This document shows, piece after piece, positions 42,559 to 51,093 of a stretch of DNA of 64,000 nucleotides. Every line of letters begins with the position of its first letter. Position 1 is the stretch's first letter. The stretch lies in the NCBI GenBank assembly GCA_964549505.1, contig CAZJVD010000003.1, forward strand, positions 160,868 to 224,867, read 5' to 3'. The stretch comes from CAZJVD01 sp964549505. GTDB taxonomy: Bacteria; Bdellovibrionota; UBA1018; CAZJVD01. The notes beneath the pieces are model-generated. The model saw only the letters and a list, made by a program, of their open reading frames with translations, made no database searches and had not been told where the DNA came from. A program made the position numbers and the translations under genes.

Positions 42559-43539
42559 CTACAGAAAATTCTTAAAATAATCCAAGGTTCGTGACAGTCC
42601 CTCCGTCAAATCCACGCGAGGCGACCAACCTAGGAGCTCGCGCGCGCGCGCGATATCCGGACAGCGCTGCTTCGGGTCATCCACCCGTGCTGGCGAGTGG
42701 CGAACTTGCGACCCCTTCTGAGTGAGATTCTGAATCTCCTTTGCAAAATCCAAGATCGTGCGCTCCACGGGATTGCCGATATTGACAGGCACCGAAACGC
42801 GACTCTCAAAGAGACGCAAGATTCCGTCCGCAAGATCCGAGACAAAACAAAAACTCCGCGTCTGAAGACCGTCACCATGCACAGTGAGCTCGCGACCATT
42901 GAGCCCTTGAATACAAAGCTCTGGAACCACGCGGCCGTCGTTGGGTCGCATACGAGGACCATAGGTATTGAAGATTCGAACAATGCCGGCCTGAAGTGGC
43001 TTGTACGACTGACCACGAAACTTTCCACGACCACTCATTGCCGAGGACACCACCGCCTCACCAAAACGCTTCGCCTCGTCATAACATGCGCGCGGGCCGA
43101 TCGAGTTCACATTGCCCCAATAGTCTTCGCGCTGTGGATGCACCAAAGGATCCCCATAGACCTCTGACGTCGATGCCAAGATGTACCGGCAATCATGACG
43201 GAGAGCCAATTCGACAGAGTTAAACGTGCCAACGCTATCGACCTCAAGAATCTCAAACGGCAGCGTATCAAAATCTTTCGGGCTCGCAGGACATGCAAAA
43301 TGTAAAACACCGTGCAAACCATGCTCACGAACAAGACGCGCTTTCGTCTCGTCAAAAGGTCGCGAAACATCGTGCTCAACGAGATCAAAACGAGCGTCAT
43401 TCGCTAAGTGAGCGACGTTCTCACGGCGACCTGTAAGAAAGTTATCGAGAGCTGTAACGGCGTAGCCACGAGACAAGAAAAGATCGCTAAGATGCGACCC
43501 AACAAACCCTGCCCCACCTGTGATTAAAACGTGTTTCAT
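42559..43539 (-). CDS. UDP-glucuronate decarboxylase-like NAD-dependent sugar dehydratase/epimerase
   Basis: A 326-residue extended short-chain dehydrogenase. The NAD site is LITGGAGFVGSHL. The CPASPKDFDTLP loop (about residue 83), the catalytic Thr/Ser-Tyr-Lys set (STSEVYG, CYDEAKRFGE) and the GPRACYDEAKR and NTYGPRMRPNDGR blocks are those of UDP-xylose synthase (UXS), which makes UDP-xylose from UDP-glucuronate. A UDP-glucose epimerase-like activity is less likely. It sits between two GT4 genes, so it probably supplies a pentose donor for a surface glycan. Confidence 0.88.
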   Translation of the reverse strand: MKHVLITGGAGFVGSHLSDLFLSRGYAVTALDNFLTGRRENVAHLANDARFDLVEHDVSRPFDETKARLVREHGLHGVLHFACPASPKDFDTLPFEILEVDSVGTFNSVELALRHDCRYILASTSEVYGDPLVHPQREDYWGNVNSIGPRACYDEAKRFGEAVVSSAMSGRGKFRGQSYKPLQAGIVRIFNTYGPRMRPNDGRVVPELCIQGLNGRELTVHGDGLQTRSFCFVSDLADGILRLFESRVSVPVNIGNPVERTILDFAKEIQNLTQKGSQVRHSPARVDDPKQRCPDIARARELLGWSPRVDLTEGLSRTLDYFKNFL

Positions 43540-43552
43540 CGTGTCGTGTTAC

Positions 43553-44677
43553 TCACGGCACATTTAGCACGTCCCGATAGACACGGTCTAGCGCTTTGGC
43601 CATTCGCACCAGTGAGAATCGTTCGAGCACCGAGTTCGCAAGCTCCTTGGGGATCCGCTGTCCTTTTCCTTCGCGAATTCGATGAAAAGACTCGATCCAA
43701 CCCTGAAAATCCGTTGCAGCGACGTATTGAACAGACTTCCCGCCAATACCCGCAAGTGACTCTTCGTGCGGTGGAATTCGAGAGACCACACAGGGAGTTC
43801 CGACGACGACAGCCTCCAGAGGCGGACGTCCAAAACCTTCATATAACGACGGATAAAAGAGTCCAGCAGCCTGCGTCAAGAGCACCTGAACCTCTTCGAC
43901 GGACAGGTATCCCGTCCAAACGACCCCCTCGGTCACAGGCAACAGGTGATCGCGCTCGGGCACCGATAGAACAAGCGGCCAAACATCGGCCACCGCTGCC
44001 CGAGTCAGATGGCGTCGAAAATCGATGTAGGCCTTGGTGAGTAACTCGAGATTCTTATGCGGTTTTGAGTTCGAAAGACTGAAGAAGTAGCGTTTTCGCG
44101 TCAACCCAAAGCGAGCGAGTACCCGATCGGTGGCCGCTTCTGTTTTCTCTTCGGGCCACGGCGGATCGATAGCATTCGGCACCAACGCAATCGATGTCTT
44201 CGCGATACGCAACCAGAGTGAAATCTCCATCCGTGAAAACTCAGACACGGTCATCAACTTTTTCGCGCCCAACGCAAATGGCTTCAGAAAGCGCTCGTAG
44301 TAGGTGCGCTTGAAAAAAGTCCCATACGACAGGTGATTGAGATCATGAATCGTTTGTACCCAAGGACACGGACAGCCCGGCACGCTCGAAAAACTCGGTG
44401 AGTGAAAAAGTGCAGGCGCCACTTTTGCTATGACTTTACGAAGCGCAAAGGTCTCTTTCCAATTGAGAAAAGGAAGATCGTTCTCGACGATCTCGAACGG
44501 CTCGAGGCTGCGACGAGTTTCGTCTTCGAGACCTTTTCGAACGAGAAAGATGAGTTCATACGGAAGGCCGGGGCCGAGCAATCGGATCGCTTCGGCCATA
44601 TGAAGAACGTATTTGGCGATCCCGTGCAAACTGGGCCCCACCATGCGCGCGTCGATGAGAATTTTTGGCTTACTCAC
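43553..44677 (-). CDS. GT4 family glycosyltransferase
   Basis: A 374-residue GT-B enzyme. The N-terminus ILIDARMVGPSLHGIAKYV and the QTIHDLNHLSYG segment (about residue 115) are common in group 1 glycosyltransferases. Donor-site residues appear in YFFSLSNSKPHKNLELLTKA (about 195) and in GLFYPSLYEGFGRPPLEAVV (about 290, the EGFGxPxxE motif). It overlaps the upstream TIGR02757-type gene by eight bases and is 13 bases before the UXS-like gene. Confidence 0.9.
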   Translation of the reverse strand: MSKPKILIDARMVGPSLHGIAKYVLHMAEAIRLLGPGLPYELIFLVRKGLEDETRRSLEPFEIVENDLPFLNWKETFALRKVIAKVAPALFHSPSFSSVPGCPCPWVQTIHDLNHLSYGTFFKRTYYERFLKPFALGAKKLMTVSEFSRMEISLWLRIAKTSIALVPNAIDPPWPEEKTEAATDRVLARFGLTRKRYFFSLSNSKPHKNLELLTKAYIDFRRHLTRAAVADVWPLVLSVPERDHLLPVTEGVVWTGYLSVEEVQVLLTQAAGLFYPSLYEGFGRPPLEAVVVGTPCVVSRIPPHEESLAGIGGKSVQYVAATDFQGWIESFHRIREGKGQRIPKELANSVLERFSLVRMAKALDRVYRDVLNVP

Positions 44678-45494
44678 GCTTTCCCTTACGGTACTGGATC
44701 ATCCCGAGGTGGCATAGTGCAAAATCAAATCGAACCGGGTCTTCAGCATTGATCTCACGAAAGCGAGCCGTGATTTCGAGTGCGGCTTTCCAATTCGGCG
44801 TCCTCATTTTTGAAAACCCAAGCGTCTGACAAAGACGCCACGTGTGCACATCCAGTGGAAGTACGAGCTCGCGCGGATGAAACGCCCCACCCCGCTTGGG
44901 ACCCCAGATTCCGAGATCAATGCGATCGTGTCGGATCATCCATCTCAAAAACATGTTCCATCGTTTGCACGCACTCCCGCGCGTGGGATCCGTCAGAAAA
45001 AAGTAAAAAGACGGCGCTGCTCTTAACCGTCGCGCACGCGTCGACCAATCTTGTATCGCACCTGCGAGTGTCCTCTGGATCGTAGGATCGCTGTCGCCAC
45101 GCTTTTCACGAAAGAACCGACCGAGCGAACCATATTCCAGCAAGGTTTCCCGCACGAGGCGAGCCAACACCCTGACATCACTTCCGGTATTGAATCGGTG
45201 CGTGAATCCTGAAAGACGCGTTCGGAGCTCGCGATCCAGATCCGCTTCCTCGATCGTGGTCATCACCTGACTCGGCGACGGACCGAGCGCGTGAAAAACG
45301 TTCAAAACCTTCTCGATGGATCCTCGGATGGTTTCGACGCGCCCATAAGCAAGAAGCGCAGCGAAAACCCCAACGACCTCTTGGTCTAAGGGATTCTTAT
45401 ATCGATGGACAAACCCTATGGGGTCCAAGGTTAGGAACTGCGCGTGATCAAACTTCTGATAAACTGTCTCCAGTTCTGATATGTTTTTAATCAA
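44670..45494 (-). CDS. TIGR02757 family (DUF2400) protein
   Basis: A protein of about 274 residues of the TIGR02757/DUF2400 family, whose biochemical role is not established. The family blocks LDPIGFVHRYKNPLDQEVVG, LLAYGRVETIRGSIEKV, CKRWNMFLRWMIRHD and PLDVHTWRLCQTLGF are all readable; the last resembles helix-hairpin-helix DNA glycosylases, to which the family is structurally linked. The frame is open to 45590, but that would overlap the divergent gene at 45562. A TTG at 45494 (LIKNISELETVY) fits the usual family start, though without a good ribosome site. ATG 45563 is the alternative. Confidence 0.8.
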   Translation of the reverse strand: MIKNISELETVYQKFDHAQFLTLDPIGFVHRYKNPLDQEVVGVFAALLAYGRVETIRGSIEKVLNVFHALGPSPSQVMTTIEEADLDRELRTRLSGFTHRFNTGSDVRVLARLVRETLLEYGSLGRFFREKRGDSDPTIQRTLAGAIQDWSTRARRLRAAPSFYFFLTDPTRGSACKRWNMFLRWMIRHDRIDLGIWGPKRGGAFHPRELVLPLDVHTWRLCQTLGFSKMRTPNWKAALEITARFREINAEDPVRFDFALCHLGMIQYRKGKRE

Positions 45495-45561
45495 TCTGAA
45501 CGCAATATCGGAACTGAAAACAAAGACAAGCGCAAACTCTTCGCGATCGGTGCGCCCACGC

Positions 45562-46128
45562 ATGGCACGCATCGCAGTTTTCCTATGCATTCTTCATGTC
45601 GCCATGGGCACCACTGGCTCGATGGGCAACCACGCTTGGGCTATTGAACCACCGGTTCAACCAGCGGCTCCTGACTTTGCCCCAGAAAATATTGAGGTTG
45701 TCCCCTTTCGCGGTTGCCGCCGAGATTACACTTACCAAGGCAAAACCCTTCAGGCTGACTCTTACTATCGACGTGACTGCGAGAACCTCCGTCCTTTGCT
45801 GACCCATGTTCCCGACGCTGTCGCCGAGCTCAACAGCTATCAGGACGGACGAAGACGTTTAGATTCGACGGTTTACATCGCGTCCGTCGGTATCGCGATG
45901 CTTGTCGTGGGCCTTTTCAGTAGTAGTTTTTTCGAGGGTGAAACAGAAAATATGATAAGAAGAGTCGGGATTCTCGGAGGCCTGACTTTAGCTGGAGGGA
46001 CCGCGGCTTACGCGTTTATCCGGCTGCGCGCCAACGAGAGTCATATCGGGAGCGCGGTTGAGAAGTATAACCAAGCTTATCCTGAGAAAAAAATTGAACT
46101 TCAGTTCTCTGCTGAAGGGTTGTTTTAA
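45562..46128 (+). CDS. Exported membrane-anchored protein of unknown function
   Basis: A 188-residue protein. A signal peptide (ARIAVFLCILHVAMGTTG, cleavage probably near HAWA) is followed by a small exported domain with two cysteines (FRGCRRDYTYQG, YYRRDCENL). Two hydrophobic helices (STVYIASVGIAMLVVGLF and RVGILGGLTLAGGTAAYAF) follow, then a polar tail. No domain is recognised. The open frame begins at 45481, but the signal peptide fixes the start at ATG 45562. Its stop abuts the GTG of carB directly. Confidence 0.7.
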   Translation: MARIAVFLCILHVAMGTTGSMGNHAWAIEPPVQPAAPDFAPENIEVVPFRGCRRDYTYQGKTLQADSYYRRDCENLRPLLTHVPDAVAELNSYQDGRRRLDSTVYIASVGIAMLVVGLFSSSFFEGETENMIRRVGILGGLTLAGGTAAYAFIRLRANESHIGSAVEKYNQAYPEKKIELQFSAEGLF

Positions 46129-49100
46129 GTGCCAAAGAGACGCGACATTGAAAAAATTCTCGTGATCGGTAGCGGCCCCATTGTCATTGGGCAAGCCTGC
46201 GAATTTGATTATTCCGGAACACAAGCTCTCCAAGCCCTGCGCGAGGAAGGTTACAAGGTCGTTCTCGTCAATTCGAACCCTGCCACAATCATGACCGATC
46301 CTGAGTTCTCGGACCACGTCTACATCGAACCGCTAACGGTGGATTTTGTCACGCGGGTGATCGAAGCCGAAAAACCACAAGCGATCTTACCAACCATGGG
46401 TGGACAGACCGCTTTGAATCTAGCGCTCGCGCTTCATGACAACGGAATTCTAGCAAAACATGGGATCGAGTTACTGGGCGCTCGACCCGATGTCATACGC
46501 CGTGCTGAAGACCGCGAACTCTTCAAAGCGACGATGGACGCGATCGGCGTCGCATCGGCGCGAAGCATCCTCGCTCGCTGTCTCGAGGATGGAAAACGGA
46601 TTTTGAAAGATATCGGTTTGCCGCTGATTTTACGTCCGTCGTTCACGCTGGGTGGCGAGGGCGGCGGTGTCGCGCATACTGAAGAAGAATTTTTGAGCAA
46701 GCTGGATCAAGCACTCTACCTTTCCCCAACGCATGAGGTGTTGATTGAAGAGAGCTTGATCGGCTGGAAAGAGTTCGAACTCGAAGTCGTCCGAGATCGT
46801 AACGATAACGTCATCATCGTCTGCTCGATTGAAAACTTTGACCCGATGGGTGTGCACACAGGCGACAGCATCACCGTGGCTCCGGCACAAACACTGACGG
46901 ATCGCGAGTATCAAAATCTTCGCGACCAATCGATTCGTATTATCCGTGCGATTGGCGTCGAAACCGGTGGTTCCAATATTCAGTTCGCGATTCATCCCAC
47001 CGATGGTCGCGTGATCGTGATCGAGATGAACCCTCGCGTCTCGCGCTCGAGCGCTCTCGCTTCGAAAGCCACCGGGTTTCCAATCGCTCGTGTGGCTGCC
47101 AAGCTTGCCGTCGGCTACACACTGAACGAGCTCACCAACGACATTACAGGAACGACACCGTCGAGCTTTGAACCCAGCATTGACTATGTCGTTACGAAAA
47201 TTCCACGCTTTGATTTTGAAAAGTTTGAACCGAGCGAGCCGATTTTAGGAACTCAGATGAAGTCCGTCGGCGAAGTCATGGCGATCGGCCGAACCTTCGA
47301 AGAGAGCTTTGCGAAAGCACTGGCCGGTCTTGAGATCGGTCCGGGATGGTTGGCACCCCTCGAAAACACCGGACCTCAGATTCGATGGGAACAGATTGAG
47401 AACTCGCACGCCCGACGGTTCATGGCCATTGGGGACGCCTTACGAAAAGGTGCCACACCTACCGAGATCGCAAAGCGTTCCGGTATTGATCGCTGGTTCC
47501 TCGATCGCCTCAAACTTTACCTCGACGCTGAAAATGTGTTGCTGGACAGCCCGTGGCCGCTACCCAAAGAAACATTCCAGCGTATCAAAGAGCGAGGTTG
47601 GACGGATCGCGCGATTGCGCAGATTTTAAAGAAAGAAGAGACCGAAGTCCGTTCGGTCCGTGAGTCTCTCGGCATTCATGGTCAGTTTCACTGTGTCGAT
47701 ACCTGTGCGGCCGAATTCGAAGCGAAAACTCCGTATCTCTACTCGAGTTACTCGGGTTCCGATGAATCACGAATTTCGACACGCAACAAAGTGCTCGTGC
47801 TCGGCGGCGGACCCAACCGCATTGGACAGGGAATTGAGTTCGACTACTGCTGCGTTCACGCAGCGCTCGCGCTCCAAGAAATTGGCATAGAGACCGTGAT
47901 GGTCAACTCGAATCCCGAAACCGTCAGCACCGATTTTAATATTTCGGATCGGCTCTACTTCGAACCTCTGACAGCAGAGCATGTCTTGAATATTGCGCGC
48001 GTCGAGAAACCACTGGGTGTTTTGGTACAGTTTGGTGGCCAGACTCCACTCAAACTGGCACGCGCTCTCGAAGCCGGTGGTTTAAAAATTCTTGGTACAT
48101 CGGCCGACGCGATTGACCTCGCGGAAGATCGTCGTCGCTTTGGAGAAGTCGTCGCTAGCCTTGCGCATCTTGGACTGAAACAACCTGAAGCACGGACAGC
48201 CAGCACACGTTCGCAGGCGGTACAGTTTGCTGAGGAACTTGGATTTCCGGTTCTCGTACGACCTTCCTATGTTCTTGGCGGCCGCGGAATGCGAGTCGTA
48301 CGCAACCGTGAGAACCTCGAGCTGGTCGTTGACCGCGCACTCGAACTGTCGGGAAACCACCCCCTTCTCATTGATCGCTTCCTCGTCGATGCGATTGAAG
48401 TCGACGTCGACGCGGTTTCCGACGGAAAAGACACTCTTATCGGCGGCTTGATGGAGCACATCGAAGAGGCGGGTATTCATAGTGGCGACAGTGCGTGCAG
48501 CCTACCTACCGTTTCACTCTCAAAGAGCCTTACGGATCGCTTGCGCCTTTACACTCGAGAGATCGCAAAGCGCCTTAAAGTGATTGGACTGATCAACATA
48601 CAGTTTGCGATCAAGGACGATGACATCTACGTTCTCGAAGTCAATCCGCGCGCCTCACGTACCGTTCCGTTCGTTAGCAAAGCTGTACGACATCCCCTCG
48701 CGAAGATCGCAACAAAGGTGATGATGGGACGATCGTTACACAATCTCGGCTTGCACGAAGATTTGGATCTCGGTCTCAAGACATTTTCGGTGAAAGCGCC
48801 CGTGTTCCCGTTCGCTCGATTCCCAAAAGTCGATATCTTACTGGGACCCGAGATGAAGTCGACAGGCGAGGTGATGGGACGGGCGGCAACCTTTCCCGCA
48901 GCGTACGCCAAAGCACTCGCCGGTTCTGGGATGACGTTACCTACCAAAGGAAACGTTTTCTTTTCGGTCCGCGACGAAGACAAAGAAGAGGCCGTGGGTC
49001 TCGCGAGAGCTCTGCAAGCGCATGGATTCGAAGTCTGGGCGACTCATGGGACCGCAGAGTTTCTAAAAGCGAGAGACATTAAGGTCCACCGCATCAACAA

Positions 49101-49326
49101 GGTTCTCGAAGGATCACCTCATTGTGTCGACGCGATCATGGACCGCAAGTTTGATCTTGTGATCAACACGACGTCCGATGAGCAGGCCATCCGAGACAGC
49201 TTCAGCGTGCGACGCGCCACACTTGAACGAAAAGTGCCCTACGCCACAGTCATGGCCTCGGCAATCGCGATGGTAAAGTCGATTGGTGAAGACCATGTCT
49301 TCACGAACCAAGTCGAACGCCTGTAA
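46129..49326 (+). CDS. carB: Carbamoyl-phosphate synthase large subunit
   Basis: A full-length 1065-residue CarB, making carbamoyl phosphate for arginine and pyrimidine synthesis. The N-terminal half begins RRDIEKILVIGSGPIVIGQA and has an ATP-grasp domain (RPSFTLGGEGGG, EMNPRVSRSSALASKATG). The second half repeats the pattern (VLVLGGGPNRIGQGIEFDYC, RPSYVLGGRGMRVV, EVNPRASRTVPFVSKA). The C-terminal MGS-like regulatory domain is at about 930-1065 (VWATHGTAEFLKAR). The small subunit gene carA is not in the window. Start is GTG at 46129, immediately after the preceding stop. Confidence 0.98.
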   Translation: MPKRRDIEKILVIGSGPIVIGQACEFDYSGTQALQALREEGYKVVLVNSNPATIMTDPEFSDHVYIEPLTVDFVTRVIEAEKPQAILPTMGGQTALNLALALHDNGILAKHGIELLGARPDVIRRAEDRELFKATMDAIGVASARSILARCLEDGKRILKDIGLPLILRPSFTLGGEGGGVAHTEEEFLSKLDQALYLSPTHEVLIEESLIGWKEFELEVVRDRNDNVIIVCSIENFDPMGVHTGDSITVAPAQTLTDREYQNLRDQSIRIIRAIGVETGGSNIQFAIHPTDGRVIVIEMNPRVSRSSALASKATGFPIARVAAKLAVGYTLNELTNDITGTTPSSFEPSIDYVVTKIPRFDFEKFEPSEPILGTQMKSVGEVMAIGRTFEESFAKALAGLEIGPGWLAPLENTGPQIRWEQIENSHARRFMAIGDALRKGATPTEIAKRSGIDRWFLDRLKLYLDAENVLLDSPWPLPKETFQRIKERGWTDRAIAQILKKEETEVRSVRESLGIHGQFHCVDTCAAEFEAKTPYLYSSYSGSDESRISTRNKVLVLGGGPNRIGQGIEFDYCCVHAALALQEIGIETVMVNSNPETVSTDFNISDRLYFEPLTAEHVLNIARVEKPLGVLVQFGGQTPLKLARALEAGGLKILGTSADAIDLAEDRRRFGEVVASLAHLGLKQPEARTASTRSQAVQFAEELGFPVLVRPSYVLGGRGMRVVRNRENLELVVDRALELSGNHPLLIDRFLVDAIEVDVDAVSDGKDTLIGGLMEHIEEAGIHSGDSACSLPTVSLSKSLTDRLRLYTREIAKRLKVIGLINIQFAIKDDDIYVLEVNPRASRTVPFVSKAVRHPLAKIATKVMMGRSLHNLGLHEDLDLGLKTFSVKAPVFPFARFPKVDILLGPEMKSTGEVMGRAATFPAAYAKALAGSGMTLPTKGNVFFSVRDEDKEEAVGLARALQAHGFEVWATHGTAEFLKARDIKVHRINKVLEGSPHCVDAIMDRKFDLVINTTSDEQAIRDSFSVRRATLERKVPYATVMASAIAMVKSIGEDHVFTNQVERL

Positions 49327-49334
49327 AGCATTTC

Positions 49335-49625
49335 ATGAAAAAGGGCCGTTGCTACAAGTGCGGACAGAACCTGACGGAGGCCGATTACGGCCGGCAAAAC
49401 ACCTGCCCTGGGTGCCGTTCTGACACGCACATTTGCCGAAACTGCATTCATTTCGACCCGGCCTACAATAACCAGTGCAAAGAAAATCAAGCCGATCGTG
49501 TCGTCGAAAAAGATCGCGCGAACTTCTGCGACTACTTCTCCCCCAGCGCGACGGGCGGAACCGGTGGCTCGAAGGAAGACGCGCTGAAAAATGCTGCGGA
49601 AGCCCTTTTCAAAAAGAAACTCTAG
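49335..49625 (+). CDS. Small zinc-ribbon protein
   Basis: A 96-residue protein with three CxxC-type knuckles in the first 65 residues (CYKCG, CPGCRSD, CRNC) plus further Cys residues (QCKEN, NFCDYF), enough for two zinc sites. The tail is Gly/Lys/Ala-rich. Such short zinc-ribbon proteins are common beside housekeeping genes; function unknown. It follows carB by eight bases and probably shares its transcript. Its stop lies in a CTAG repeat copy. Confidence 0.8.
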   Translation: MKKGRCYKCGQNLTEADYGRQNTCPGCRSDTHICRNCIHFDPAYNNQCKENQADRVVEKDRANFCDYFSPSATGGTGGSKEDALKNAAEALFKKKL

Positions 49626-49642
49626 GGCGTGCCGTCACCTGT
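49622..49642. repeat. CTAG-associated dispersed repeat, copy C
   Basis: CTAG followed by GGCGTGCCGTCACCTG, the most diverged of the three copies (others at 12570 and 40371). The TAG is the stop codon of the zinc-ribbon gene. Confidence 0.45.
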
Positions 49643-49714
49643 CATTAAGACAAAGATCGTCAAAATAACTTAATTAGCTTAAACACAGTCCGGTGCCATG
49701 GGGAGCGCTATCGA

Positions 49715-49732
49715 CACCTAGGATATTAGGTG
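49715..49732. promoter_or_regulatory. Palindromic operator 1 (upstream of XRE regulator)
   Basis: CACCTAGGATATTAGGTG is a palindrome with perfect 6-bp arms, located 33 bases before the GTG of the XRE regulator. It matches a second site at 50795-50812 at 15 of 18 positions. Shared, symmetric and promoter-proximal placement suggests the binding site of the regulator encoded next to it (autoregulation), which is inference. Confidence 0.6.
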
Positions 49733-49765
49733 TTCACTTAAAATACCCCAAGCGAGTGTGAAGCG

Positions 49766-50029
49766 GTGTCCCCTGAAGAACGCTTTGGTCGGAGATTGCG
49801 CCTACTCCGAAAATTAAAAGGCTTAACTCAAGAAGCTCTCGCTGAAAAAGCAGGCCTTGAATACAAGTACATTCAAATGCTCGAAGGCAAAAAACCTCCT
49901 TCGCCCACCCTGCGCACACTTACAAAAATTGCTGGCGCGTTCAACATGACCGTTGTTCGCCTGGTCGACTTCCACGCCTCGCGGGCGGCGCGTACGACTT
50001 CCAAACGCCTCAAAGCCGCCGAAGACTGA
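49766..50029 (+). CDS. XRE-family transcriptional regulator
   Basis: An 87-residue single-domain Cro/C1-type regulator. The helix-turn-helix spans about residues 8-62 (LRLLRKLKGLTQEALAEKAG, LEYKYIQMLEGKKPPSPTLR), followed by a short basic tail. The size is like restriction-modification controller proteins and other stand-alone XRE repressors. It begins with GTG and is preceded by a palindromic site that recurs before the gene at 50818, the other member of this three-gene group. Confidence 0.88.
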   Translation: MSPEERFGRRLRLLRKLKGLTQEALAEKAGLEYKYIQMLEGKKPPSPTLRTLTKIAGAFNMTVVRLVDFHASRAARTTSKRLKAAED

Positions 50030-50078
50030 AGCGTAACCCGGCACACACGGGTCTGTGACTTGCACAACCTTGCACGTC

Positions 50079-50780
50079 ATGAATCTCAGAATCAGTGAAC
50101 TCCCAGAAAGCGAACGTCCGCGCGAGCGCATTTTGCGCGACGGCGCGCGCACCTTGAGTCTCCGTGAGTGCTTAGCGGTGATCTTGGGTTCGGGTCCGCG
50201 CGGAAAGGGATGCATGGGACTGGCGGCCGACATCCTTCGACTCTCAGGCGATGAAACAGACGACGCTTTCTTTGCAACCCTCCGGGACGGCTTTGAGTCG
50301 TACATTGCCGAGGTCCATGGACTGGGAAACGCACAAAAAGCCCGGGTTTTGGCTCTTTTTGAACTCAGTCGACGCTATGCGGACTATCGATTGCGCCTGG
50401 AACCCCGTCACTCACCGAATCCAAACGTGTCCGTGAAGAAAGCCCTCGAGAGAATCGCTGTCGCTTGGCGGTCGGCTGAAAAAGAGTGGATTGGTTTCGT
50501 TCCCGTTCATCCCGATGGAAAAACAGGCGTGCTTCACATCGTCGAGCGTGGAGTCCGAACCCATGTTTGCTTCGACCCCGCTGATCTGTTTCTCAAACTC
50601 TTGGTCCTGCGCGTGCGCGCGTTCTATCTCTTTCATAACCACCCGTCGAACTCATTGCGTGCATCGCACGAAGATCGCGAGCTGACGGATCGTGTAACTG
50701 CCGTCGCCGAAAGCCTCGGCCTTCGGTGTCTCGGCCACTGGATTGTTTGCGCGCGCGGCGAAGCACCGATACTCGTCTAG
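50079..50780 (+). CDS. radC: RadC/JAB-domain protein
   Basis: A 233-residue RadC-family protein. The N-terminal part (about residues 1-100) has the LPESERPRERIL and HGLGNAQKARVLALFEL helix-hairpin-helix segments. The C-terminal MPN/JAMM domain carries the metal motif HNHPSNSLRASHEDRELT (H-x-H-P-x7-S-x2-D), fully intact. Despite the name, RadC is not established in recombinational repair; many copies are linked to mobile or competence loci. ATG 50079 begins the family-typical N-terminus; an upstream start at 50055 adds eight unrelated residues. It lies between the XRE regulator and a small gene with a matching operator. Confidence 0.85.
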   Translation: MNLRISELPESERPRERILRDGARTLSLRECLAVILGSGPRGKGCMGLAADILRLSGDETDDAFFATLRDGFESYIAEVHGLGNAQKARVLALFELSRRYADYRLRLEPRHSPNPNVSVKKALERIAVAWRSAEKEWIGFVPVHPDGKTGVLHIVERGVRTHVCFDPADLFLKLLVLRVRAFYLFHNHPSNSLRASHEDRELTDRVTAVAESLGLRCLGHWIVCARGEAPILV

Positions 50781-50794
50781 GCTGGACGACGAAC

Positions 50795-50812
50795 ACCTAA
50801 TATATTAGGTTA
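50795..50812. promoter_or_regulatory. Palindromic operator 2 (overlapping the leader of the 91-residue gene)
   Basis: CACCTAATATATTAGGTT contains a perfect 16-bp palindrome (ACCTAATATATTAGGT) ending six bases before the ATG at 50818. It covers the likely Shine-Dalgarno AGG, so bound protein, or a hairpin in the mRNA, would block initiation directly. It matches operator 1 at 15 of 18 positions. Confidence 0.6.
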
Positions 50813-50817
50813 TAGCT

Positions 50818-51093
50818 ATGATGACCTCACACGACCTGCCGATTTTAGATGCCGTCTCTGAGTCTGATCAACCCCAGAATACGCCAACTCACGAAGAGTG
50901 CTTCAGTGAACTCTCGATGATCGCGGTCCAGCTGCGAACGTTATCGCGCTACTTTTATCTAGAACGCGCGCAGACGCCGACCGATCCGATCTTGGATGAA
51001 GCGCAATGGGGTGTCGAACTCATGCTCGAAAACTTAGCGGGACAGATTGAAACAGTGGCGAAAAATATCGAGCAGCTTAACGACGCAGAATAG
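50818..51093 (+). CDS. Small acidic helical protein of unknown function
   Basis: A 91-residue acidic protein with no signal peptide or membrane helix. It is predicted to form two helices after residue 25 (ECFSELSMIAVQLRTLSRYF, WGVELMLENLAGQIETVAKN). The start is ATG 50818 or the next ATG. It is the probable target of the palindrome-binding regulator encoded 0.8 kb upstream. Its 3' end overlaps the convergent secreted-protein gene by 17 bases. Confidence 0.65.
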   Translation: MMTSHDLPILDAVSESDQPQNTPTHEECFSELSMIAVQLRTLSRYFYLERAQTPTDPILDEAQWGVELMLENLAGQIETVAKNIEQLNDAE

